A stretch of 64,000 nucleotides of DNA from Dyadobacter linearis (GCF_907165045.1 NZ_CAJRAU010000008.1:1-64000); one strand, 5' to 3'; counted from the stretch's first letter, positions 25,730 to 35,608 are shown. Notes: generated by a model from the letters alone, not told the origin. A program made the numbers and translations.

Positions 25730-25801
25730 TGAGTGAGGTATTTGAGTGCCTTCTCAACGCCGGTTACCCGATTCTTTGGGGTTGCAAATCTAGGAATTTT
25801 T

Positions 25802-25850
25802 GGAATACTGCCTATCTCAGTTTGAAAAAAATTGAGACAGGCAGTATTCC
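25802..25850 (-). terminator. Long stem-loop after the RND operon
   Basis: GGAATACTGCCT pairs with AGGCAGTATTCC, and after one mismatch the stem continues (TCTCA/TGAGA, TTT/AAA) to about 21 bp. It starts 6 bases after the RND pump stop. There is no T run right after the stem on either strand, so it may end transcription weakly or protect the mRNA 3' end. Confidence 0.6.
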
Positions 25851-25855
25851 TAGTT

Positions 25856-28800
25856 TTAGATCGTTTCGTTCTGCCAGTTCGGGTTCACAACTTCCTGCTT
25901 GCCTTTTCTGAACCATTTTTCACGAACCCTCTCATTTACATAATACATACACGGTACCAATATCAACGTAAGTACGGTTGAGAAGGTGAGACCGAAAATG
26001 ATTGTCCAGGCGAGGATATTCCAGAAAATCGAACTTGGTCCGCCGATGATCAGGTCGGGTTCGAGGTTGCGGAAAAGTCCGACGAAATCGACTGTGATAC
26101 CCAATGCAAGAGGAACAAGGCCAAGCACGGCCGCCGACGCGGTAAGCAATACAGGTGTCAAACGGATCGCACCGCCTTCGATAATCGCTTCACGCATCGG
26201 ATAACCTCTGCCTCGCAGCTCTTCGATGAATTCAATGAGAAGGATACCGTTTTTGACCACAATACCAGCCAGCGCGATAATACCCACACCCGACATAATC
26301 ACCGAGAAATCTTTTTTGAAAATCACAAAACCCAATAACACCCCGATCAGTGAAAGTACGATCGTGAAGAAGATGATGAAAGGTTTCACAACCGAGTTAA
26401 ACTGCGTCGCGAGGATGAGGTAGATCAACAGGATCGCCGCACCGAATGCAGTTCCCAGGAACGCCATCGATTCGTTTTGTTCCTCCTGTTCACCACCCAT
26501 TTTAATGGTATAGCCATTTGGTACCTCCATATCTTCGATCAATGTCTGGATCTGCGCAACAATTTCATTGGCGTTGTAGCCGGGCAGTACGTCGGATCCC
26601 AAGGTAACTATGCGTTGCTGATCCTGGCGGTTGATCTGGCTGAATGTAGTTGAGTAGTGGATATTGGCCACCGAAGTAATAGGCACCTGGCGCAATGCAC
26701 CGCCCATATTCATATCGCGGTACACCACATTGAGGCTCAAAAGCTTCTCAATCTGCTCGCGATCATCTTTTTCCAACCTCACCATAATCGGATATTCGTC
26801 CTTATCATCGCGGAATTTGGAAACTTCCAGACCGAACAATGCGGTACGAACTGCAAGTGCTACCTGCTGGGAGCTGATCCCTTCGCGCTGCGCTTTTTCA
26901 CGGTCGATATCAATTACAATTTCAGGCTTGTTAGTCACCAGATCGGACCGAAGCTGGTCAATACCCTCGATACCGGACTGTTCAACGCGCTTCAATACCG
27001 TTTTTTCAAGAGCCTGCAACTGCTCAAATTCATCTCCCGAAATCTCAATGGAGATCGGCTTACCTGTTGGCGGACCTACTGCTTCCCGTTCAACCGATAT
27101 TTCGGCGCCCGGGATACCCGCTACCGCTGCCCTTATTTTCCGAAGGATCGCTTCCGAAGATCTTCCGCCACGCTCGGTACCATACACAAATGCAACCGTG
27201 ATTTTAGATTTATGCGGCGTTGCAGCGCGGTCTGGGTTATAAGGATCACCGGCGTTTTTACCTACATTGGCAATCACCGAGTTGACCATATCCATCGCTT
27301 TTTCCTTCTCCAAAACATCAAAAACCTTTTTCTCGATGATCTTGGTTACAGAATCCGTCACTCTTGCGTCTGTTCCAATAGGCATTTTAGCGTAAACGTA
27401 CACATAGTCAGGATCGCCGCTTGGGAAGAAAAGTACCTTTGGCTGGGCAATACCGGTTATAATAAATGTAACTACTAAAAGTACCAGCATGGATACGATC
27501 GCAACCACTGGACGCCAGCCGCGCAGCAGCCAGTCGATCAGTTTACGATAGTTATTTTTCAATGCAGGCAACAGTCTGTCCTGGAATGGAACAAGTACTC
27601 TTGGTGTCAGGATATAATGGTTGAAAATCCAGAGTACCAATATGAATACTATGAAGTTACCAATACCACGATCGACCAGGTAGCCGATCAATGCAGCTAC
27701 TCCCAAAACAATCACAGGTCTGCGGATCGCCTTGAAGCTGGTATCGTGGGCTTCTTTTTCGTCGTCGTGACGGCCCATGAATGATACTGCGAAAACAGGG
27801 TTCATTACATAGGCTACGAAAAGTGATGCGCCCAGCGTAATGATCAGCGTGAGCGGCATGAATTTCATAAATTCCCCGACTATACCAGTCCAGAAAAGCA
27901 GTGGGAAGAATGGTGCAATGGTAGTAAGTGTTCCGGAAAGTACCGGGATAAATACCTCACCTGCCGCTGCTTTCACCGCCTGCTGGATCGTCCAGTCTTT
28001 ATGATTGTTGAAAAGCCTGTGGGTATTTTCAATTACCACAATTGCATCATCCACAACCAAACCAATACCGAGCAGGAATGCAAAGAGTACAATGGTGTTC
28101 AAAGTAAATTCAGTCCCTACCAGCGGCCCGATGATCGGCATCATTACAAAGGCTACCAAAGCCGAGAGCGGCACCGACAACCCGACAAAGATCGCGTCGC
28201 GCACACCCATAAAGAACATCAGTACCATTACTACGAATATAAATCCGAGGATAACCGTATTGATCAAATCGTGGAGATCAGCTCTTGTCTGGATCGACTG
28301 ATCGGCTGTAATATTAATGTCCAATCCGGGCGGGAAACGGTTTTCCTTGAAATCGGCGATTGTTTCTTCGATTTTATCTGCCGCGGCTACCAGGTTTTCA
28401 CCGGAACGTTTGATGACGTTCAGGGTAATTACCGATTTGTTGGCCAAACGTGCGAAATCCTGCTGTTCTTCAAAATCATCCCGCACGTCAGCAACGTCGC
28501 CCAACCGGATCGTCGCGCCTGTGGCAGTACGAATGCGGATATTCGCCATGTCGGCCACATTGGTATATTCACCTTTTACACGCAAAGTCCTTCTAACACC
28601 TTCTACATTTAATTCACCACCTGAAACGTTGATGTTTTCACCCTGGATCGCGGTTTGAATATCATAGAATGTCAGACCGGTCGACCGCATGCGGTCCAGA
28701 TTTACATTGATCTGGATCTCACGGTTCAATGCGCCCAGGATATCCACGCGCGTAATTTCCGGCAGCGCTTCAATTCCATCCTGCAAATCTTCGGCAAACT

Positions 28801-29287
28801 GTTTGAGCTGTTTCAGTGAATAATTTCCGGCGATGTTCACGTTCATGATCGGGAACTCCGAAAAGTTTACGTCTTGCGCGGTAGGGCCCGTATCCAGGTT
28901 CTGGGGTAAATCGGTTTTCGCCTTGTCAATCGCATCTCGGACTCGCTGCAATGCGACTTCCACAGCTACATCCGGCGTAAATTCAACCAGGATCACGGAT
29001 ACATCCTGCAATGCATTGGATTTGATCTTTTTAACCCCGCTCAGCGATTTAAGCTGCTTTTCGATGGGTTTATTGATCGTGTTCTCGATATCGGCAGGCG
29101 CAGTACCAAAGTAAACGGTATTGATGTAGATCTGCGGGATCTTGATATCCGGGAACTGCTCTTTGGGCAGGTTATTGTAAACCATAAACCCGGCCAGCGT
29201 GATGATGAACGTAAAGATGTAGATCGTCGTCCGATTCTCTACGCACCAGTTGGTAAAACCAAGGGTTTTATATTCGCTAAATTTCAT
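25856..29287 (-). CDS. RND-family multidrug efflux permease (AcrB-like)
   Basis: An 1143-residue inner-membrane proton-drug antiporter. N-terminal TM1 (about 18-37) leads to the periplasmic PN1 start PKEQFPDIKIPQIYI. TM4 has the proton-relay Asp pair in GIGLVVDDAIVVIENTHR. The second half repeats the fold, ending in ALGITVDFVGLFRNLEPDLIIGG and TFSTVLTLILVPCMYYV. About 70 extra residues with two more hydrophobic stretches lie between the two halves (RRPVIVLGVAALIGYLV ... FIVFILVLWIFNHYIL), a trait of a Bacteroidota subgroup. It is the last gene of the TolC-adaptor-pump operon and exports drugs or metabolites through the outer membrane. Confidence 0.95.
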   Translation of the reverse strand: MKFSEYKTLGFTNWCVENRTTIYIFTFIITLAGFMVYNNLPKEQFPDIKIPQIYINTVYFGTAPADIENTINKPIEKQLKSLSGVKKIKSNALQDVSVILVEFTPDVAVEVALQRVRDAIDKAKTDLPQNLDTGPTAQDVNFSEFPIMNVNIAGNYSLKQLKQFAEDLQDGIEALPEITRVDILGALNREIQINVNLDRMRSTGLTFYDIQTAIQGENINVSGGELNVEGVRRTLRVKGEYTNVADMANIRIRTATGATIRLGDVADVRDDFEEQQDFARLANKSVITLNVIKRSGENLVAAADKIEETIADFKENRFPPGLDINITADQSIQTRADLHDLINTVILGFIFVVMVLMFFMGVRDAIFVGLSVPLSALVAFVMMPIIGPLVGTEFTLNTIVLFAFLLGIGLVVDDAIVVIENTHRLFNNHKDWTIQQAVKAAAGEVFIPVLSGTLTTIAPFFPLLFWTGIVGEFMKFMPLTLIITLGASLFVAYVMNPVFAVSFMGRHDDEKEAHDTSFKAIRRPVIVLGVAALIGYLVDRGIGNFIVFILVLWIFNHYILTPRVLVPFQDRLLPALKNNYRKLIDWLLRGWRPVVAIVSMLVLLVVTFIITGIAQPKVLFFPSGDPDYVYVYAKMPIGTDARVTDSVTKIIEKKVFDVLEKEKAMDMVNSVIANVGKNAGDPYNPDRAATPHKSKITVAFVYGTERGGRSSEAILRKIRAAVAGIPGAEISVEREAVGPPTGKPISIEISGDEFEQLQALEKTVLKRVEQSGIEGIDQLRSDLVTNKPEIVIDIDREKAQREGISSQQVALAVRTALFGLEVSKFRDDKDEYPIMVRLEKDDREQIEKLLSLNVVYRDMNMGGALRQVPITSVANIHYSTTFSQINRQDQQRIVTLGSDVLPGYNANEIVAQIQTLIEDMEVPNGYTIKMGGEQEEQNESMAFLGTAFGAAILLIYLILATQFNSVVKPFIIFFTIVLSLIGVLLGFVIFKKDFSVIMSGVGIIALAGIVVKNGILLIEFIEELRGRGYPMREAIIEGGAIRLTPVLLTASAAVLGLVPLALGITVDFVGLFRNLEPDLIIGGPSSIFWNILAWTIIFGLTFSTVLTLILVPCMYYVNERVREKWFRKGKQEVVNPNWQNETI

Positions 29288-29317
29288 AAAAAGCTGATGT
29301 TGAATGGTTTTTTGCTA

Positions 29318-30451
29318 TCAAAAACTAATCGGCTGACCGTCTGAAACTTCCTGGTAGCCTAGCGTAATCAGCTGGTCACCGGCAGTAAGCCCCGAGAGTA
29401 TTTCGATCTTCCCATTGTAGCTCAAACCCGTTTTTACTTCGCGGGCTCTGGCGATCTTTTTGTTTCCTTCTGTCACCGCCACGTACACCACGTTGCCTTT
29501 TTCCGTGCTCTGAACATAGTTCTGATCAATAGCCAGCGCATTTTTACTGATCGCGTCGTTGATCTGCACATTGGCCATCATATTAGGCTTGATATCCTTG
29601 TTAGACGGAAGATTGGCCTCGATCGTAAAGGTTCTTGAAAGCGGATCCACGGTAGTACTTACAAATGAAACCCGCGCCTTGTATTCTTTTTTCAGGTCGG
29701 GAAATTTCACGATTACCTCGTCCCCTTTTTTAACACTGGCAGCATAGGTATCAGATACTTTCGCAGACACTTTGAGGTTGCTCAGGTTAACGATCCGCAC
29801 CACGCCCATTCCGGGAGAGGCCGTTTCACCGACTTTCACATTTACCATATCCACTACCCCGGCCATTGGAGATACGATATTGGTTTGCGACAGCTGTGCA
29901 TTCAAAGTACTCATTCTTCTTTCCAGCGATTCCTTGTTATTTTTCGCCTGAAGGAACTGGATCTCAGTACCTATTTTCTGGTCCCAAAGATTTTTTTGTT
30001 TCTCATAGATCGTATTGGCCAGGCTCATCTGGGTTTTCAATTCTTCCACAGATTCCTGCAGTAGGCTATTGTCTATCTTGCCGATGATGGTGCCTGCTTT
30101 TACATAATCACCTTCTTTTACATTCATCGCGACTACCACGCCGCCCGCCTTAGGCGTAACCATCACGTTGTTCTTTGCATCGACGGTACCCTGAAGTTCT
30201 ACGAAGTGACGGAATGTTTCGGCTTTCAAAGTATCAATAGATACCGGCTTGATCCTGGCCTCAGCGGCCTTTTTAGGATCGAGTTTAGTGATCTCAGATT
30301 CAAGTGCCTTGATCTGCTTTTCTTTCTCGGCCTGTTCTGTTTTCAGTTTGGCGAGCTCTTCTTTTTTGCCTGCCAGATCATTTTTCTTCTCACCTCCGCA
30401 GGAAGCAAGTATCGTAGCCAGGACGCCTATCAGTAAAATATGTCTTTTCAT
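29318..30451 (-). CDS. RND efflux periplasmic adaptor (membrane fusion protein)
   Basis: A 377-residue lipoprotein adaptor linking the pump to TolC. Start moved from a TTG at 30475 to ATG 30451 (MKRHILLIGVLATILASC, lipobox). A coiled coil (about 28-55, Lys/Glu-rich) precedes the barrel-sandwich (VVVAMNVKEGDYVKAGTIIGKID), an alpha-hairpin (about 135-180) and the beta-barrel domain. Ends in GLTAGDQLITLGYQEVSDGQ, a normal adaptor C-terminus. It lies 30 bases before the pump gene and 42 bases after TolC. Confidence 0.94.
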   Translation of the reverse strand: MKRHILLIGVLATILASCGGEKKNDLAGKKEELAKLKTEQAEKEKQIKALESEITKLDPKKAAEARIKPVSIDTLKAETFRHFVELQGTVDAKNNVMVTPKAGGVVVAMNVKEGDYVKAGTIIGKIDNSLLQESVEELKTQMSLANTIYEKQKNLWDQKIGTEIQFLQAKNNKESLERRMSTLNAQLSQTNIVSPMAGVVDMVNVKVGETASPGMGVVRIVNLSNLKVSAKVSDTYAASVKKGDEVIVKFPDLKKEYKARVSFVSTTVDPLSRTFTIEANLPSNKDIKPNMMANVQINDAISKNALAIDQNYVQSTEKGNVVYVAVTEGNKKIARAREVKTGLSYNGKIEILSGLTAGDQLITLGYQEVSDGQPISF

Positions 30452-30493
30452 GGTATTAGTAAGTAGCTGTTTCAAGTTTTGTAAGTGTTAAGG

Positions 30494-31858
30494 TCAATTT
30501 CCTGTTTCGGTATAAAGTTCGCCTTTTGCTCTGCTGAGATCTACTTTGGCGATCATCAGATCATATAGTGCTGTGAAGTAGTTGGTTTGCGCTTCCTTCA
30601 GTGACGATTCCGCATTGATCACCTCGATGTTCGAGCCTACGCCTTCTTTGTATTTGATTTTGGAAACACGCACAATTTCTTCTGCCAATTGCAGGTTGCG
30701 CTGCTGTGTTTCCAGTGTTGCGAATGCGTTCTTGATATTGATCATGGCCTGATTACTCTCCAAATCAATGGATTGTTTGAGCAGCGACTGGCTGTTTTTG
30801 ATCTTATCCAATGCGATTTTCCGCTGGTGGAGCTGGTACTTTTTTGTAAAACCATCGAAAATCGGAATGTTCACATTCAATGCTACCAATGCATTGTTGA
30901 ACCATCTCGTGGAGAACAAATTAGCAAAGGTACTCTGACCGTTGTTGTGACCATAACTTGCGTTAAGCGAGACACTTGGAAGATACCCCGCTCGCACATT
31001 CCGAATATCCAGTCCTGCGAGTTTTTCCTGCGTATCCAGCAGCGAAAACTCAATGCGGTTGCTGTAATTCAGTTCAGCGCCGGAGAAGGAAGATTTCAGG
31101 GAATCGATGTTTACTGCATTGATATCGTCAATCAGCTTGATCGGTTCGTTCGCCGGCATTCCCATCTGGTATTTCAGCAATGCATAACTCAGCTCGATGA
31201 GGTTCTGCACTTTCTGGCGTTCGGTTTGCAGGTTATTGATCTGCACTTCGAGCCGGTTCACATCCAGAAGTTCAACGAAGCCGCTGGCATTCATAGCCTT
31301 GGTCTCACGCATGAGCGAATCTACGCGGGAAATGTTGAGATCGAGCAACTTAGCACGTTCCTCGGCTACCTGAGCTGAGTAATAAGCCTTCGTAACCGCC
31401 TCTGCCACTTGTACTCTCGAAGAAGTAGTGCTCTTTTGCGCCAACTCACGGTAAGTTGCCGCCGCTTTTAAACCAATAAAATAAGAACCATTGAAAATGA
31501 GCTGGTTTAAGGTCGCCGAAGCGGTTCCGAGATACCTTACTCCAAATTCGATTGCAACAGGTTCAGCAGTAGCTGGTACACTTGGGCCGCCAAACTCACC
31601 GGGCGGGAGGAAAAATCGCTGAATGATCAGGTTGTCTGTCAGGTTGAAGTTGGCGCTTACCTGGGGCAACCCGGCCGCCCTGATTTCGCCGATCCTGGCC
31701 TCCGCAGAAACTGCGTCGAGCTGTGCATTTTTGATATTCAGGTTGTTTTTGATCGCGTAATCGACGGCGTCTTTCAGTGAGTAACTCCCGTTTTGCGCAT
31801 TACTGTGCATAACGCTCATTACAAGCATGAGAATAATATAGCTTGTTTTTGCTCTCAT
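30494..31858 (-). CDS. TolC-family outer-membrane efflux protein
   Basis: A 454-residue protein with a signal peptide (1-21, ending SNAQ) and two repeats of the outer-membrane-efflux fold: SLKDAVDYAIKNNLNIKNAQLDAVSAEARIGEI at the start and the long helices ending IEVINAESSLKEAQTNYFTALYDLMIAKVDLSRAKG. It forms the outer-membrane duct of the pump. It is the first gene of the operon TolC-adaptor-pump, with probable promoter in the 58-base gap to the oppositely oriented lipoprotein gene. Confidence 0.94.
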   Translation of the reverse strand: MRAKTSYIILMLVMSVMHSNAQNGSYSLKDAVDYAIKNNLNIKNAQLDAVSAEARIGEIRAAGLPQVSANFNLTDNLIIQRFFLPPGEFGGPSVPATAEPVAIEFGVRYLGTASATLNQLIFNGSYFIGLKAAATYRELAQKSTTSSRVQVAEAVTKAYYSAQVAEERAKLLDLNISRVDSLMRETKAMNASGFVELLDVNRLEVQINNLQTERQKVQNLIELSYALLKYQMGMPANEPIKLIDDINAVNIDSLKSSFSGAELNYSNRIEFSLLDTQEKLAGLDIRNVRAGYLPSVSLNASYGHNNGQSTFANLFSTRWFNNALVALNVNIPIFDGFTKKYQLHQRKIALDKIKNSQSLLKQSIDLESNQAMINIKNAFATLETQQRNLQLAEEIVRVSKIKYKEGVGSNIEVINAESSLKEAQTNYFTALYDLMIAKVDLSRAKGELYTETGN

Positions 31859-31916
31859 ATGTAACTATTTTTATAGATAATGATGTTTTTTCGTTTTACT
31901 TAATCAACAAATCGTT

Positions 31917-32882
31917 ATGAAAAAATTTGTCGTTTTATTTGTCTTGTTGGTCGCACTGAATTCGTGTAGGGAAGGTGATGATTTTAAGATTTCATCAGAT
32001 CCCACAAAAGTAGATGCTCGTTTAATCCAACCGAAGGTTGAACAAGGATACCTGGTGTTCGCGAGTGCTGAGGAAATAATGTCACTATTATCCGATAGTG
32101 AACGTCCGGAAGTGAATGAAAAAATAGAAAACTGGCAGAAACTACCGGGTTTTACCTCATACAAGGAATACAGAATTGCAAACACTGAGTATCTCGTCAA
32201 TGAAGAAGTGTTAGCTCTTCGAAAAGCGTTAAATAATCGAGACATATCAATAATAAAGCAATCGGTTAAAAGCTTACCGTTAAGTATTGAAGCCTTCATC
32301 AATGAAAAAGGGTTAGTTCGAATTGGGAGTACTTTACTGCAATTCACACCTGATAATGTTAAAGAATTAAAAAACTTCAATGGTCAACTAGATCAGATCG
32401 AGACTCTGATAACGAGTACAGAGGATAGTCCGAAAAATAATATCAGGTTTCAACGAATTTTTTCTGGCCTAAATAATTTAAGCGACTCTAATGCCCGTAT
32501 TGGCCCATATTCCGTATCAGTGGTAGGAGGCCCGCTTCCTATTCCTCCCGTTGGGTCCATGTTTGTTCACGGTTATCTGACTTGCTATTCCTTTCCTTCT
32601 AGCACAAGTTCCACAGGATACAAATGGTATATAGATGCAGAGTCGAGGGCTTATTCCGACGGCGGTACCGAACTTACAGGTGTTCAGACGTCAATCGAAG
32701 TAACATCATCCACTCATGGAGGCAGAACGGTAACAGGTAAAACTCGGCAGCAAAACCAGATACTTGGCTCACGTGGCAGCGATAACAATAACGATTTTAA
32801 GGGGCAGATCAAATTTGTGATCACCATGTATCCTTATGGGTACACATTGCATTCTGTCGGATATATTAATATTACCGATTAA
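31917..32882 (+). CDS. Lipoprotein of unknown function
   Basis: A 321-residue lipoprotein (MKKFVVLFVLLVALNSC, then REGDD, an acidic run like Bacteroidota surface-export signals). The N-terminal half is helical (EEIMSLLSDSERPEVNEKIENW, KEYRIANTEYLVNEEVLALRKAL), as in DUF4848-like proteins. The C-terminal half is beta-rich and Ser/Thr/Gly-rich. It reads opposite to the surrounding efflux genes and separates TetR from TolC, which normally sit together. Its codons are more AT-rich than the neighbours, so it looks like an insertion. No function can be given. Confidence 0.75.
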   Translation: MKKFVVLFVLLVALNSCREGDDFKISSDPTKVDARLIQPKVEQGYLVFASAEEIMSLLSDSERPEVNEKIENWQKLPGFTSYKEYRIANTEYLVNEEVLALRKALNNRDISIIKQSVKSLPLSIEAFINEKGLVRIGSTLLQFTPDNVKELKNFNGQLDQIETLITSTEDSPKNNIRFQRIFSGLNNLSDSNARIGPYSVSVVGGPLPIPPVGSMFVHGYLTCYSFPSSTSSTGYKWYIDAESRAYSDGGTELTGVQTSIEVTSSTHGGRTVTGKTRQQNQILGSRGSDNNNDFKGQIKFVITMYPYGYTLHSVGYINITD

Positions 32883-32893
32883 TCGATCTCTTT

Positions 32894-32929
32894 GTTTTGT
32901 CATCGCGTCGAAAAACGCGATGACAAAAC
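32894..32929. terminator. Bidirectional terminator between convergent genes
   Basis: A perfect 15-bp stem, GTTTTGTCATCGCGT with ACGCGATGACAAAAC, around CGAAAA. T- and A-rich flanks let it act on both the lipoprotein gene (ending 32882) and the TetR gene (ending 32938). Confidence 0.85.
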
Positions 32930-32937
32930 TCTTCAGG

Positions 32938-33564
32938 TTATTTTTCATGGGTATTGATTTCAATTGCTGATTTATCTTTTATGGTGTTATAATTTTCAAA
33001 TCCTTTTTCAGATAATACGCCCCTCAGAAAATGATGTACAAATTCCATTTGAATGTGCATCAGATCAAATTTTTTGAGTGGGAAAATAGTCGGGTCGAAA
33101 CCCATTACGACCTGCTCGATGCGCAGCAATGAAAGTACTTCCACATCAATATCCGGCCGGTACAGTCCGAGCTCGATACCCGATTTCAGGTTGTCGCGAA
33201 TGCTTTTGAGGATATATTCATGTTTATAAACTTGAAACAGGTCCCAGGCTGCGGGGTAATACTTTTTCAGATCGTATAAAAAAGTCGGATTCATATTTGC
33301 CATCGTTTCCCGCATCTGAACCGAGGCGTAAAGCATTTGTTCAATCGGATTGGAAGCCTGCGAGTCCAGCATTTCCATATCACATTTTTGAGACTTGATT
33401 TCTTCCTGGATAACCAGTGCCAGAATTGCTTCTTTGTCCGAGTAATGCTGATAGATAGTCCGTTTCGAGATGCCCAGATCCCTGGCAATATCATCCATCG
33501 TAACGCTCTTGATACCGTAGCGCCAAAACAGATTCAAAGCTGATTTTATAATTCGATCTTTCAC
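32938..33564 (-). CDS. TetR-family regulator of the efflux operon
   Basis: A 208-residue repressor with the TetR helix-turn-helix at residues 18-47 (KSVTMDDIARDLGISKRTIYQHY in parts) and an all-helical ligand domain. The start is GTG 33564; the next in-frame ATG lies inside the DNA-binding domain. It would bind near the TolC promoter and respond to pump substrates, as for most TetR regulators coded beside RND pumps; here a lipoprotein gene separates it from its likely target. Confidence 0.88.
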   Translation of the reverse strand: MKDRIIKSALNLFWRYGIKSVTMDDIARDLGISKRTIYQHYSDKEAILALVIQEEIKSQKCDMEMLDSQASNPIEQMLYASVQMRETMANMNPTFLYDLKKYYPAAWDLFQVYKHEYILKSIRDNLKSGIELGLYRPDIDVEVLSLLRIEQVVMGFDPTIFPLKKFDLMHIQMEFVHHFLRGVLSEKGFENYNTIKDKSAIEINTHEK

Positions 33565-34104
33565 GGAGGCAAATTTGAAATATTCGAATGATAAAAACTA
33601 CGAAAACTCTGTGAATTTTTAAAGTTTTCTAATTTTCCCTTCACTTACTGCATTTCTTTCTATTTCAATGCTTTATAAAGCAGCTTCAATGTGTTGCAGA
33701 CCATCTTCTGAAAGCATCTCGCCGCTTATCTCAGCATAATATCATATAACAGAGATCTTTTTCGCAGCCAACCAAGAAATGATAACAATAACTTAATTTG
33801 TATTATTTCCCGAATAACTAGTGCCATATTATCAGCGGGAGGAAGGGTGTTTTTTCGGATAAAGAGCTTTTCGGTCTGGCTCCGGGCTTAAAAGTAGCCA
33901 CTCTTGGTCCGGATGGTCAATCAAAAAATTCTTAAACGGACTATTTGAGGTATGAACCTTTGAAAACGGCCGATAAAACGTTGCATGAAGGGAATGATTT
34001 CATTGTGAACAGTGTTTGGAAATGACGCACATTCTATCCAAATTTCGCGTCTTTTTATTTCCCTTTACTTATAATTCCATCATTACAACCGCGACGAGCA
34101 TATA
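33565..34104. other. 540-base intergenic region without a supported gene
   Basis: Control region between divergent genes (TetR and arginine decarboxylase). The part 33780-33940 keeps an open frame without a usable start, and a short open piece in another frame runs to a TGA at 34023; they do not add up to a recognisable protein. No stem-loop, repeat or tRNA was seen. AT-rich tracts near 33600 and 34050 are plausible promoters for the two genes. Confidence 0.5.
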
Positions 34105-35592
34105 ATGAAAAGCAGCTACATTGACCTTATTGAGCAGACGTTCGAATTTCCCACAATGGAATTTAATGTTGATAATAATGAATTGCTGTTCAACAATGTA
34201 CCTCTGATGGAGATCATCAGGGAGCACGGTACGCCCCTTAAAATAAATTATTTACCTAAAATCGGGGAGCATATTGAGAATGCGAATATGTTCTTCAGGA
34301 ATGCTTTCAAGAGGCACAATTACAAGGGGACTTATACCTATTGTTATTGTACAAAATCATCGCATTTCAGCTTCGTGCTGGAAGAAGCGTTGAAGCATAA
34401 CATCCATATTGAGACTTCATCTGCGTTTGATATCCCCATTATTCGCGAGCTATATCGCCGCGGGAAGGTTACCAAGAGTACCTACATCCTTGCAAACGGT
34501 TATAAATTACCCCGCTACACGCAATACCTCAGTGAGCTGATCAACGAAGGTTTCAATGTGGTACCTATCCTGGATAACCTCAAAGAAATCGAATCTTACG
34601 AGCAACAGGTAACTGCGGATACGGTGAATTTCGGGATGCGTATTGCGACGGATGAAGAGCCTAATTTTGCATTTTATACATCACGTCTGGGTATTCGGTA
34701 CCACGATGTGCAGCAGCTTTATAAAGAGAAAATTGAGCCGAATCCCCGGTTTAAACTCAAAATGCTGCACTTCTTTATCAATACCGGTATCAAAGACAGC
34801 GCATATTATTGGAGTGAGCTCACCCGGTTTATGTTCAAATATTGCGAAATGCAAAAGATCTGCCCTGAACTCGATTCGATCGATATTGGCGGCGGGTTAC
34901 CTATTCAGACTTCTTTGCAGGCGGGTTACGATTACCAGCAGATGATCGACGAGATCATTGAAAATATCCAGTGGATCTGTAACAAGAACAACGTTCCGGT
35001 TCCTCATATTTTTACCGAATTCGGTAGTTACACAGTTGGTGAAAGTGGCGCGGTGATCTATGAGATCATTGATAAAAAGCTGCAAAATGACAAAGAGCTC
35101 TGGTACATGATCAACGGATCGTTTATCACGCAGCTGCCAGATTCGTGGGGTATGAACCAGAAGTACATCATGCTTCCGATCAACAACTGGGATAGTCCCT
35201 ACCAAAAAGTTAACCTGGGCGGACTGACCTGTGATTCGCAGGATTTTTATAACAGCGAAATGCACAGTGCGGATCTGTATATGCCTATTTTCGAGGAAGA
35301 GACTGAAAAGCAATATATCGGCTTTTTCCACACGGGCGCTTACCAGGAGTCACTGGGCGGTTACGGAGGTATTCAGCACTGCCTGATCCCAGCTCCGAAA
35401 CACGTTTTAGTGGACAAGGACGAAGATGGGAAGATTACCACCCGCGTTTTTGCCGAAGAGCAGAACAGCGATTCCATGCTGCGTATTCTCGGCTTTAAAG
35501 AAGAGCCTTTTATAAGTCAGATTAATAACAACGACGGAAAAGAAGACGCGCCGGAAGAGGTAGAGGAAGAATTGGTCGAGACTAAAATTTAA
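34105..35592 (+). CDS. speA: Arginine decarboxylase (PLP, alanine-racemase fold)
   Basis: A 495-residue PLP enzyme of the Orn/Lys/Arg decarboxylase class 2 group, Bacteroidota type, shorter than proteobacterial SpeA. The PLP Lys is probably Lys 84 in YCYCTKSSHF. Further marks: HIETSSAFDIPII, LDSIDIGGGLPIQTS (Gly-rich phosphate loop), TEFGSYTVGESGA, and GGLTCDSQD, which carries the active-site Cys-Asp. It would make agmatine for polyamine synthesis in the cytoplasm. Single gene with its own terminator. The gene symbol follows function; diaminopimelate or carboxynorspermidine decarboxylase are less likely given length and motifs. Confidence 0.82.
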   Translation: MKSSYIDLIEQTFEFPTMEFNVDNNELLFNNVPLMEIIREHGTPLKINYLPKIGEHIENANMFFRNAFKRHNYKGTYTYCYCTKSSHFSFVLEEALKHNIHIETSSAFDIPIIRELYRRGKVTKSTYILANGYKLPRYTQYLSELINEGFNVVPILDNLKEIESYEQQVTADTVNFGMRIATDEEPNFAFYTSRLGIRYHDVQQLYKEKIEPNPRFKLKMLHFFINTGIKDSAYYWSELTRFMFKYCEMQKICPELDSIDIGGGLPIQTSLQAGYDYQQMIDEIIENIQWICNKNNVPVPHIFTEFGSYTVGESGAVIYEIIDKKLQNDKELWYMINGSFITQLPDSWGMNQKYIMLPINNWDSPYQKVNLGGLTCDSQDFYNSEMHSADLYMPIFEEETEKQYIGFFHTGAYQESLGGYGGIQHCLIPAPKHVLVDKDEDGKITTRVFAEEQNSDSMLRILGFKEEPFISQINNNDGKEDAPEEVEEELVETKI

Positions 35593-35608
35593 TACGCTTA
35601 ATATAAAG

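Noticed and set aside
26657-27478. A 273-codon open frame on the plus strand
   Set aside because: It lies entirely opposite the RND pump gene, which has clear family motifs; the plus-strand product is low in recognisable structure and rich in His/Arg/Phe, as expected for a shadow frame.
28001-28612. A 203-codon open frame on the plus strand
   Set aside because: Also antisense to the RND pump gene; no family features.
30689-31378. A 229-codon open frame on the plus strand
   Set aside because: Antisense to the TolC gene, whose repeats are intact; no supporting signal.
33781-34025. Possible decayed gene upstream of arginine decarboxylase
   Set aside because: The coding-like stretch has no start, a stop after about 50 codons, and the following open part is in another frame. 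It is too short to tell from chance.
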